From Kiritimatiellia bacterium (lineage in GTDB: Bacteria; Verrucomicrobiota; Kiritimatiellia; RFP12; UBA1067), in assembly GCA_017629455.1 (NCBI GenBank), contig JAGBXE010000015.1, positions 1 to 25,294 on the forward strand: a stretch of DNA of 25,294 bases, read 5' to 3'. Both the position numbers and the translations under genes were made by a program. The notes beneath the pieces were generated by a model. That model was not told the DNA's origin. It worked only from the letters and a program-made list of their open reading frames with translations, and made no database searches. This document shows, piece after piece, positions 7,507 to 14,454 of the stretch (position 1 is its first letter; each line of letters starts with the position of its first letter).

Positions 7507-8079
7507 ATGTGGGACTATTCGGAAAAAATGCTCGACCACTTCCGCAATCCGCGGAACGTCGGGGAGATCGCCGACCCAGACGGGTCGGCGACCGTCGGTT
7601 CGCTCGCGTGCGGAGATGCGTTAAAGTTTCAATTTAAGCTCGGTCCCGACGGGCGCATCGCCGAAGCGAAGTTTAAAACCTTCGGCTGCGCGAGCGCAAT
7701 TGCCAGTTCTTCCGCTCTTACCGAAATGGTAATCGGCAAAACGCTTGAGGAAGCTAGCAAAATTACTAATCGCGAAATAGCCGAATATCTTGGTGGGTTG
7801 CCACCGCAGAAAATGCACTGCAGCGTCATGGGGCGCGAAGCAATGGCCGCAGCCATTAAAAATTACGAAACCGGCGAAAACGCCGACCGCAATCTTGAAG
7901 AAGATAAGCTCTGCTCTTGCTACAACGTTTCAGAGAATGAAATTCGCCGCATCATAACCGAGAACTCGTTGACTTCAGTTGAAGAAGTTACTAACTTCTC
8001 GAAAGCGGGCGGTGGATGCATGCGCTGCAAACCGAAGATCCAGGCGATACTCGACGAGATCAACGGGGGAGCGAGATGA
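7507..8079 (+). CDS. NifU-like Fe-S scaffold: IscU domain plus BFD-type [2Fe-2S] domain
   Basis: This is predicted to assemble and transfer Fe-S clusters in the cytoplasm. Residues 1-125 form the IscU/NifU_N domain with the three scaffold cysteines and Asp: C35 and D37 (SLACGD), C61 (FGCAS) and C105 (GLPPQKMHCSVMGREA, typical of NifU rather than IscU). Residues 132-187 form a bacterioferritin-associated-ferredoxin-like domain with C136xC138 and C171xxC174. The C-terminal Nfu domain of classical NifU (about 280-300 aa) is absent, so this is the short 190-aa architecture. No cysteine desulfurase is encoded in the window. The stop overlaps the next start as ATGA (8076-8079), implying translational coupling to the UPF0371 gene. 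It may serve general Fe-S biogenesis rather than nitrogen fixation. Confidence 0.93.
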   Translation: MWDYSEKMLDHFRNPRNVGEIADPDGSATVGSLACGDALKFQFKLGPDGRIAEAKFKTFGCASAIASSSALTEMVIGKTLEEASKITNREIAEYLGGLPPQKMHCSVMGREAMAAAIKNYETGENADRNLEEDKLCSCYNVSENEIRRIITENSLTSVEEVTNFSKAGGGCMRCKPKIQAILDEINGGAR

Positions 8080-9596
8080 AGCTCGGCTTCGACAACGAGA
8101 AGTACCTGAAGGAGCAATCAGAAGAAATCCGCCGCCGCGCGGGAAAATACGGGCGACTTTATCTTGAATTTGGCGGGAAGCTCATGAACGACTTCCATGC
8201 CGCCCGTTGCTTGCCAGGTTACGATCCAAATGTAAAACTGCGTCTTCTCCAGACGCTCAAAGACCAAGCCGAAGTCATCCTCTGCTTATTCTCCGGCGAT
8301 ATTGACCGCAAAAAAATGCGCGCCGACTTCGGCATCTCATACGCCGATGACGCACTTAAGCTTATCGACGATTTACGTTCGCTGGGCCTCTTAGTGCGCG
8401 GCGTTGTAATTACGCGCTTTGAAGAGCAGCCTTCGGTAAAACAGTTCCGCGCTAAGCTCGAACGCCGCGGAGTTAGAGTTTATTACCACTACAAAACAGC
8501 CGGCTATCCTGCCGATGTCGATACGATAGTTTCCGATATTGGCTACGGCAAAAACGATTACGTCCAAACGGAAAAGCCGATTGTAGTTGTCACCGCGCCA
8601 GGCCCAGGCTCTGGTAAGTTTGCAACTTGCCTTACGCAGATTTACCACGAATACCGCCGCGGCCAGGTAGCCGGTTACGCAAAGTTTGAATCGTTCCCCG
8701 TGTGGAACCTCTCGCTCGACCATCCGCTCAACATTGCATACGAAGCTGCTACAATCGATCTCAACGACAAGAACATGATCGATCCGTATCACCTAGCTGC
8801 ATACGGAACGCAAGCAGTCAACTACAACCGCGATGTAGACGCCTTCCCGCTCTTGATGGCGATATGGCAGAAAATGACAAAGGGCGTATGCCCTTACAAG
8901 TCGCCTACCGACATGGGTGTAAACCGCATTGGCTTTGGCATCGTCGATGACAATGTCGTTAGAGACGCCTCAAAGCAAGAAGTTATACGCCGCTTTTTAA
9001 GGTACCAGTGCGCTTTTGCCGAAGGCGCAATGGATCGCAACACGGTAGAGCTTGCGAAAAACCTTATGGATAAGCTCTCGCTGCGCACCGAAGACCGCAA
9101 CGTCGTGGAAGCTGCGAGAATGGCTGCCGAAAAAGCGCAGTTTGAAGGTAAGGGCAAAGCCGGCGGGCGAATCGTCTCTGGCGCGGCAATTGAACTTTCC
9201 GACGGGCGCATCGTAACAGGGCGCAACTCCGACGAGATGCACGCAGCGGCCGCGATGGTAATGAACGCCGTAAAAACTCTAGCCGGCATTCCTGCGCAGA
9301 TTCCGCTTATCAGCCCGAACATTATACAGTCAATTGCCCACATGAAACAGGATATCCTCAAGGTTGGCTACACATCGCTCAACCTCGATGAAGTCCTCAT
9401 TGGGCTTGCTATTTCTGCGACGACCAACCCCGCAGCTCTAATAGCAATGGAAAAGCTTAGCGAGCTTAGGCGTTGCGAAGTCCACATGACGCACATCGTA
9501 ACTCCTGGCGACGAAGCTGGACTGCGCCGCTTGGGGTGCCGTTTCACTTCCGATCCATACTACGCAACAAACGCCTTATTTACAGGCGAGAAATGA
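8076..9596 (+). CDS. UPF0371/DUF1846 family protein
   Basis: The family has conserved sequence and solved structures but, to my knowledge, no established reaction. I set the start at the ATG at 8076 rather than a longer in-frame upstream one. It begins the conserved MKLGFDNEKYLKEQ, overlaps the nifU stop by 4 bp, and has GGGGGA (8065-8070) as ribosome binding site. The 506 aa match the family's usual length of about 500. Visible signatures are YLEFGGKLMNDFHAARCLPGYDPN, the phosphate-loop-like TAPGPGSGKFATCL (APGPGSGK at 174-181), YHEYRRGQVAGYAKFESFP, and HPLNIAYEAATIDLNDKNMIDP. No signal peptide is present, so it is cytoplasmic. The Gly-rich loop suggests nucleotide or phosphate binding, which is inference. 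Confidence 0.93.
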   Translation: MKLGFDNEKYLKEQSEEIRRRAGKYGRLYLEFGGKLMNDFHAARCLPGYDPNVKLRLLQTLKDQAEVILCLFSGDIDRKKMRADFGISYADDALKLIDDLRSLGLLVRGVVITRFEEQPSVKQFRAKLERRGVRVYYHYKTAGYPADVDTIVSDIGYGKNDYVQTEKPIVVVTAPGPGSGKFATCLTQIYHEYRRGQVAGYAKFESFPVWNLSLDHPLNIAYEAATIDLNDKNMIDPYHLAAYGTQAVNYNRDVDAFPLLMAIWQKMTKGVCPYKSPTDMGVNRIGFGIVDDNVVRDASKQEVIRRFLRYQCAFAEGAMDRNTVELAKNLMDKLSLRTEDRNVVEAARMAAEKAQFEGKGKAGGRIVSGAAIELSDGRIVTGRNSDEMHAAAAMVMNAVKTLAGIPAQIPLISPNIIQSIAHMKQDILKVGYTSLNLDEVLIGLAISATTNPAALIAMEKLSELRRCEVHMTHIVTPGDEAGLRRLGCRFTSDPYYATNALFTGEK

Positions 9597-9602
9597 GTTA
9601 GC

Positions 9603-11336
9603 ATGAAGAAAGCCGTATCAATAGCTGCAGCAATCCTCTCGTTTGCAGCAATTGCGCTCGACTACGAACCAGGTAATTACGCCAATGTCCGTGAGCGCGC
9701 TCAAAACACTCTGAAATACTCCTACCTGCCGAACAGAATGTTCGAGAAAATAGCAGCAGGAAAACTTTCTGTTGGCGGCTACATCGGCTCTATCGACCCC
9801 GACCTTTGCTTCCAGGCAGGAATGGCTGGGCTTGATTTCGTCTGGATCGACATGGAGCACCGCGCCATGACGGTACACGATCTTTTCGAAATGCAAACTG
9901 CCCTTGACGGCACGGGGTGCGCTTCTCTCATTCGCGTGCGCTGCGAAGAATTCAACCACATAAAGCCTATTCTTGATATCGGCGTCGATGGGATTATCTT
10001 CCCGCAGATTGCTAACTACGAAGCGGCCGTAAAAGCAGTTGAAGCTTGCCGTTACCCGCAGGCCGGCGGCAAGCGCGGCATTTGCGTAGGCAGGCAAAAT
10101 GGTTATGGCAAGACTTCGCTTAAAGATTTTCTTAAACGGAGCGAAACATGGCCGATTATCATTATCGAGCTTGAAGACGAACCTTCAATTCGCGATCTCG
10201 ACAAAATCCTCACCTTAAAAGACGTTGACGCGATTATGGTGGGCCCCTCCGATCTTGCCTGCTCAATGGGTGGGCTCTATCTCCAGGGCGGCGAGAAGGT
10301 TCAAAACTATGTCGACTACGTCGCCGAAAAAACACGCAAAGCAGGCAAGCTCTTCTTCTCGCTCGGCAACTTCGACGACTCGATGCGCAGAGGTTCTGCT
10401 TTCTATTGCGGGTGGGGTTCGGGCGCAGGGGCTTGGCGCACGATGAAAGCCGACCTTGAGCGCCGCTACGCCAACTTCGGCGAATGGACTGGCGGGTCGG
10501 CAGTTACAATGGCAACTGCCAATTCGGCCGTCAAAATCGATCTTACTGGCGCAAACGTAGTTTCTCTTAAGCTCGGCGGCAAAGAAACTATTTGGATGCC
10601 GAAAAACCCCGGCGCTCCCGGCAACAAGTGGAATCACGGCGGCATGCCAATTTGCTGGCCCTGGTTCGGCATCTCTGGCGGCCACGGCAAAGACTCGCCC
10701 CACGGCTTTGCAAAGGATTTTCGCTTTAGCCTTATCCAATTCGATTCAAATGAAAACCGCTGCCAGGCAGCACTCCAGCTCACTTCAAACGAAGAGACAA
10801 AGCGCATTTGGCCACACGACTTTAAGCTTACATACGAGCTGACGCTCACCGATACGCTGCGCGTGTCGCTTAGAACTGAAAATACCGGCAATACGCCCTT
10901 CTCATTTACTACGGGGCTTCACCCATATTTCCTGCTCGGCGACAGGACAAAAGCGAAAGTCACTGGTGTTGACGGCTTTAAGTTCTGCGATTCAAGAGTT
11001 AAGATGACACTTGATGATATTTGGTCGGGCGATCTTTCGCTCGTCAAATCTCTCGATCACGTATTTGACGAAAAATTATTCTATTCCTCCCACTCAATTG
11101 TAGACCCAGTTTTGGGCCGCACAATTTCAACTTCCGCCTCTGGCGTTTCGCGTTTTGTCGTTTGGGCAGCTGGCGAAACCGAAGGCGTTTCATCGAATCC
11201 CGGCAGCCTCGCCTCTGGCGATTGGAAGAAGTTTGTCTGTGCCGAACCCGCAGTCCTTTGGGATGAGCAGGCAATCGTTCTTCCTCCCGGCGCTCGCCAT
11301 CAGTTAGATTTTGAAATTTCAGTGTCGCAGAAGTAA
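9603..11336 (+). CDS. Secreted HpcH/HpaI-type aldolase fused to YeaD-like aldose mutarotase
   Basis: This 577-aa protein joins two enzyme domains behind a signal peptide (residues 1-19, Lys-Lys then a hydrophobic core; likely cleavage after AIA). Residues about 40-290 are a metal-dependent class II HpcH/HpaI aldolase (2-keto-3-deoxy acid/pyruvate aldolase): WIDMEH with H86, R111 in LIRVR, E189 in IIIEL, D217 in VGPSDLACSMGG. Spacings match the catalytic His/Arg and metal Glu/Asp of HpcH. Residues about 305-577 resemble D-hexose-6-phosphate/aldose-1-epimerases: GGMPICWPWFG, SPHGFA (H367), TGLHPYF (H440) and VCAEPAV (E548). It follows the UPF0371 stop by 6 bp without a clear Shine-Dalgarno. A periplasmic location for an aldolase is unusual. 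A sugar-acid cleavage role coupled to anomer conversion is inference; the native substrate is unknown. Confidence 0.88.
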   Translation: MKKAVSIAAAILSFAAIALDYEPGNYANVRERAQNTLKYSYLPNRMFEKIAAGKLSVGGYIGSIDPDLCFQAGMAGLDFVWIDMEHRAMTVHDLFEMQTALDGTGCASLIRVRCEEFNHIKPILDIGVDGIIFPQIANYEAAVKAVEACRYPQAGGKRGICVGRQNGYGKTSLKDFLKRSETWPIIIIELEDEPSIRDLDKILTLKDVDAIMVGPSDLACSMGGLYLQGGEKVQNYVDYVAEKTRKAGKLFFSLGNFDDSMRRGSAFYCGWGSGAGAWRTMKADLERRYANFGEWTGGSAVTMATANSAVKIDLTGANVVSLKLGGKETIWMPKNPGAPGNKWNHGGMPICWPWFGISGGHGKDSPHGFAKDFRFSLIQFDSNENRCQAALQLTSNEETKRIWPHDFKLTYELTLTDTLRVSLRTENTGNTPFSFTTGLHPYFLLGDRTKAKVTGVDGFKFCDSRVKMTLDDIWSGDLSLVKSLDHVFDEKLFYSSHSIVDPVLGRTISTSASGVSRFVVWAAGETEGVSSNPGSLASGDWKKFVCAEPAVLWDEQAIVLPPGARHQLDFEISVSQK

Positions 11337-11368
11337 TTAGTCTCAATCAATGAAAGGACAGTTAAGAA

Positions 11369-12529
11369 ATGAAAAGCATACTGACCAAGGCTGAATTCTC
11401 AAGGCGCATTGAGGCAGCGCGCGAAATAGCAAAGCGCAACAAGCTTGACGCCATTCTCGTATTCTCAACCGAGTGTGAACCGGCACAGGTGCGTTACTTC
11501 TCCGACTATTGGCCGAGCTTTGAAACGGCATCTGTCCTTATCCCTGTAAAAGGTGAGCCAGCGCTTATCATCGGGCCTGAATCACTTACGTACGCTTCAG
11601 CGCGCACCAAGATTGATAACGTCATACAGATAATGGATTTCCGCGAATCTTCGCAGCCTGAATACCCAGGCTCTAAGCTTCCGAAGTGGGCCGATGTCGT
11701 AAAGCGTTACAACTTGAAGAAGATTGGCCTTTCGGGCTACTTCCTTTTCCCGTACACGATGATGCTCTCGCTCGCCAAGGCGATGGGTGGAATTAAAAAC
11801 ATTGTTCCTGCCGACGAAATTATTCGCCCCCTGTACATGCAGAAGAGCGCGCTTGAAATCCGCTGCATCAAGGCAGCTGCGAAAGCAAGCGAAGCAGGCT
11901 TCAAAGCTATCCTCGAAGCGATCCAGCCTGGAATGACTGAATCGGAGCTTTGCGGAATTGCAACTAAGGCAATGACTGCTGCTGGCGCAGAATCGACTGG
12001 CTACCCTGTGTGGTGCTGCTCGGGTCCCAACTCGAATCAGGCCATATCGCGTCCAACGCTCAGGAAGGTTAAGCGCGGCGAAATTATCCACTTCTCAATC
12101 GGCGCAAAAGTCGAAGGCTATTCCGCCTCTATCGGCCGCCCGGTAGTCCTTGGCAAATGTCCTGAGGCTACGCGCAAATTCCTTCAAGTTGGCCTTGATG
12201 CCGCGAATATGACGTTCGATGAAATGCGCGCAGGCCGTAAGGCTGGAGATGTCGCTAAAAAGATTCATGGCTACATCATCGACAAGGGCTATGGCGATGC
12301 GATTCTTTACGGGCCATGCCACGGTTGCGGCCAGATGGAGTGCGAGTATCCCTTCCTTGAAACGAGCTCGGCTTACACGCTTGAAGCAGGCATGACGTTT
12401 ATGCAGGACATGTTCCTCCACCGCGGCGCTCAGGGCTTCAGGTGGGAAGACGGCCTACTCGTAAAAGCCAAGGGCCCTGCAGAAATGCTCTCCAACTACG
12501 GGCGCAAGATAAACATCCTCGATCGATAA
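11369..12529 (+). CDS. M24-family creatinase/prolidase-fold protein with lost metal ligands
   Basis: Residues 1-160 form the creatinase N-terminal domain and 165-370 the pita-bread M24 domain (GFKAILEAIQPGMTESEL, RKVKRGE, LEAGMTF, GFRWEDG). In active dimetal aminopeptidases the ligands are Asp, Asp, His, Glu, Glu. Aligning by motif, this protein has S243, S254, H318 (CHGCG), D347 and E360. Both bridging Asp are therefore Ser and one Glu is Asp, and the proton-shuttle His of the V-H-E motif is C325. It probably does not act as a dimetal peptidase. Creatinase itself, a metal-free amidinohydrolase in this fold, is a precedent for another activity. There is no signal peptide. It lies 32 bp after the aldolase fusion and 11 bp before the amidohydrolase gene. 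A conserved non-peptidase subfamily in sugar or amine catabolism is possible. Confidence 0.87.
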   Translation: MKSILTKAEFSRRIEAAREIAKRNKLDAILVFSTECEPAQVRYFSDYWPSFETASVLIPVKGEPALIIGPESLTYASARTKIDNVIQIMDFRESSQPEYPGSKLPKWADVVKRYNLKKIGLSGYFLFPYTMMLSLAKAMGGIKNIVPADEIIRPLYMQKSALEIRCIKAAAKASEAGFKAILEAIQPGMTESELCGIATKAMTAAGAESTGYPVWCCSGPNSNQAISRPTLRKVKRGEIIHFSIGAKVEGYSASIGRPVVLGKCPEATRKFLQVGLDAANMTFDEMRAGRKAGDVAKKIHGYIIDKGYGDAILYGPCHGCGQMECEYPFLETSSAYTLEAGMTFMQDMFLHRGAQGFRWEDGLLVKAKGPAEMLSNYGRKINILDR

Positions 12530-12535
12530 GGAGGT
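12527..12535 (+). promoter_or_regulatory. Full-consensus ribosome binding site fused to upstream stop
   Basis: TAAGGAGGT matches the 16S anti-Shine-Dalgarno over nine bases and includes the TAA stop of the M24 gene. It ends five bases before the ATG at 12541. It fixes the amidohydrolase start and suggests high, coupled translation. Several other genes in the window have no recognisable Shine-Dalgarno. Confidence 0.85.
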
Positions 12536-12540
12536 TTTAA

Positions 12541-13344
12541 ATGCATCCAATAATCGATATCCATGGCCACCTTGGCAACATCAACTTCGTTCCATTCTGG
12601 GCGGCCGACGCTGACAAGCTTGCAAAATACCTTAAAGAGTCAGGCGTTTCAAAATTATGCCTCTCCTCTTCTCGCGCAATCATGTATGATGTGCGCGAAG
12701 GAAATGCCGAGCTTGATGCCGTATTAAAAAAGCACGATGAATTTTACGGTTACATCGTAGTCTCCCCGACGTTTCCCGATTCCGTTGAGGACCTTAAGTA
12801 CCTCAAGACGAATAAGAAATTTCGCGGCATAAAAGTCCATCCCGACTACAATGGCTACGACTTAAGCGTTCCGTCAAACTTTGCGTTCATCGACAAAGTT
12901 CTCAAGAAAACGCCTATGGCGCTTTTCCACTGCTCGTGTATGCCAGGTTCGGGCTATTCGCCTTTCGCAACAATATGCGAGCTTGCTAGGCGCAATCCTA
13001 AAACAAAGATTGTCGCAGCGCACGGTGCAGGCCTTTTCCAAAACGGCAACTACCCCTTCTTCCCGAATCTCGACTCGCTCGAGCGCGAAGCGGCAAAGGG
13101 GCTTCCGCGCAACCTTTGGGTAGATACAGCACACTATCTTCTCTACTGCTATCCAACCATTCTTCAGAAGATGGTAAACCTTGCCGGGGCCGATCACGTC
13201 GTGTTCGGAACGGATGCTCCGCTCCAAGGCCCGATGCAGATGCGCTTTATGGCCGAAGTTGTTGAATCGCTCGACAATTCAAAGGCTGATAAAGAAAAGA
13301 TCTTCTTCCGCAATGCCGAAAAAATCCTTGGCGTAAAAGCATGA
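12541..13344 (+). CDS. Amidohydrolase-2 family metal-dependent hydrolase
   Basis: This is a TIM-barrel amidohydrolase-superfamily protein, 267 aa, cytoplasmic, without signal peptide. Metal and active-site positions are visible: H8xH10 (IIDIHGHLG), K98/H100 in FRGIKVHPDYNGY, H130 in ALFHCS, H161 in AAHGAG and D225 in VFGTDAPL. The amidohydrolase-2 branch includes sugar lactonases (such as fucono-/rhamnono-lactonases) and decarboxylases. Between an aldolase and a RhaT-like transporter, a lactonase or related sugar-acid hydrolase is a reasonable guess but only inference. The start is fixed by a consensus ribosome binding site. The stop overlaps the next ATG as ATGA (13341-13344). Confidence 0.9.
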   Translation: MHPIIDIHGHLGNINFVPFWAADADKLAKYLKESGVSKLCLSSSRAIMYDVREGNAELDAVLKKHDEFYGYIVVSPTFPDSVEDLKYLKTNKKFRGIKVHPDYNGYDLSVPSNFAFIDKVLKKTPMALFHCSCMPGSGYSPFATICELARRNPKTKIVAAHGAGLFQNGNYPFFPNLDSLEREAAKGLPRNLWVDTAHYLLYCYPTILQKMVNLAGADHVVFGTDAPLQGPMQMRFMAEVVESLDNSKADKEKIFFRNAEKILGVKA

Positions 13345-14393
13345 TAGACGCCAATCCCATCGCCGGTACGGGGGTGTTCCTTTTAGGCGGCGTGGCGGCA
13401 GCGCTTTACCTGCTACCGTTCCGCGCCGTAAAAGGTTGGGCGTATGAAACTGGCTGGCTTGTAAGTGTTCTTGCAGGCTGGCTTCTTTTTCCTATTACCT
13501 TTAATTTTGTAGTCATCCCCGACTTCCTCGCTGTTATTACTTCAGACGGCGCATCGACGATCGTCCGGACCGTCAGCTTTGGTGCACTGTGGGGCATCGG
13601 CGCGCTATGCTGGGCATTAATGGTACGATACCTCGGCGTAGGCTTGGGGCTTGCAATTGGCGCAGGCCTTTGCGCTGCAGCAGGCACGCTCCTGCCGCCC
13701 ATCGTAACAGGCAATGCATCATCGCTTATTGCAACGTTAGGCGCGAAAGTTGTCCTTAGCGGCGTAATACTATCGCTTGGAGGAATCGCGCTTGTTGGAA
13801 TGGCTGGGCGCCTTAAAGAAGGCGAAATGTCGGCCGAGGCAAAAGCAAAAGCAGTTGCCGAATACAATTTCAAAAAAGGGCTTATCACTGCGATTATCGC
13901 TGGCTTCGCCTCTGCTGGCATTAACTTTGCTCTGCAAGGAGCAGGTGTTTGGGAAGCTACAGCTCTAAGGCAAGGCGCTAAAGCTCAATGGGCCGGCATG
14001 CCAGTTTTGACTGTCGCTCTTTGGGGTGGGCTAGCAGTTCAAATAATCTACGCTGCTCTCCAGCACAAAAAGAATAAATCTGCTAAAGATTACTTCAGCG
14101 CAAAGTCAGGTGGGAGGCTTTTGGGAAACTACGTCTTTTCCGCGTCAGTCGGGATAATAGGCGTTATGCAGTTTGTAATGCAAAAAGTCGGCGAGCCTCT
14201 TATGGGGAACGTACGCTATATTTCATTTGGCGTACTTATGGCAAGCGCCATATTCTTCTCGGCAGTAGTTGGCTTTTTCCTAGGAGAATGGAAAGGCACC
14301 TCAAAACGTACTCGCATATGTTTGGGGCTAGGGCTTCTCGTTCTTCTCGCGGCGTTTTCCATTATCAGCGCCGGCAGTGGAATAAGCAAGTAA
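13341..14393 (+). CDS. RhaT-family (L-rhamnose:H+ symporter-like) permease
   Basis: This 350-aa inner membrane protein has about ten hydrophobic segments and closely parallels E. coli RhaT (344 aa) as I remember it. Shared features are LYLLPFRAVKGWAYETGWLVS (RhaT: FYAPFKKVKKWSWETMWSV), FGALWGIGALCWALMVRYLGVGLGLAI, GTLLPPIVTGN, AGRLKEGEM, EYNFKKGLITAIIAGFASAGINFAL, and GEWKGTSKRT near the C-terminus. The N-terminal half is the better conserved. The start overlaps the amidohydrolase stop by 4 bp. Transport of rhamnose or another deoxy/neutral sugar by proton symport is the family expectation; the actual substrate is not proven. It appears to be the last gene of the asd-to-permease run, 61 bp before the next gene. 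Confidence 0.88.
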   Translation: MIDANPIAGTGVFLLGGVAAALYLLPFRAVKGWAYETGWLVSVLAGWLLFPITFNFVVIPDFLAVITSDGASTIVRTVSFGALWGIGALCWALMVRYLGVGLGLAIGAGLCAAAGTLLPPIVTGNASSLIATLGAKVVLSGVILSLGGIALVGMAGRLKEGEMSAEAKAKAVAEYNFKKGLITAIIAGFASAGINFALQGAGVWEATALRQGAKAQWAGMPVLTVALWGGLAVQIIYAALQHKKNKSAKDYFSAKSGGRLLGNYVFSASVGIIGVMQFVMQKVGEPLMGNVRYISFGVLMASAIFFSAVVGFFLGEWKGTSKRTRICLGLGLLVLLAAFSIISAGSGISK

Positions 14394-14408
14394 TTTAACT
14401 ATTAATTG

Positions 14409-14428
14409 GCGGCCAAAATTTTCGCCGC
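14409..14428. promoter_or_regulatory. 20-bp dyad in the rhaT-like/phosphoesterase gap
   Basis: GCGGC (14409-14413) and GCCGC (14424-14428) are mirrored around a central AAAATTTT, with only one mismatched pair (C/C) in the 20 bp. It sits 15 bp after the permease stop and 26 bp before the next ATG. It could be a regulator binding site or an RNA hairpin. There is no T tract, and a weak TATTAA (14400-14405) overlaps its left side. The function is uncertain. Confidence 0.4.
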
Positions 14429-14454
14429 AAGTTGCTTTAAAAACAGGAGACGCA

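Noticed and set aside
7507..8079. NifU-like gene as a sign of nitrogen fixation
   Set aside because: No nif structural or regulatory genes are present, and short NifU proteins serve general Fe-S assembly in many anaerobes.
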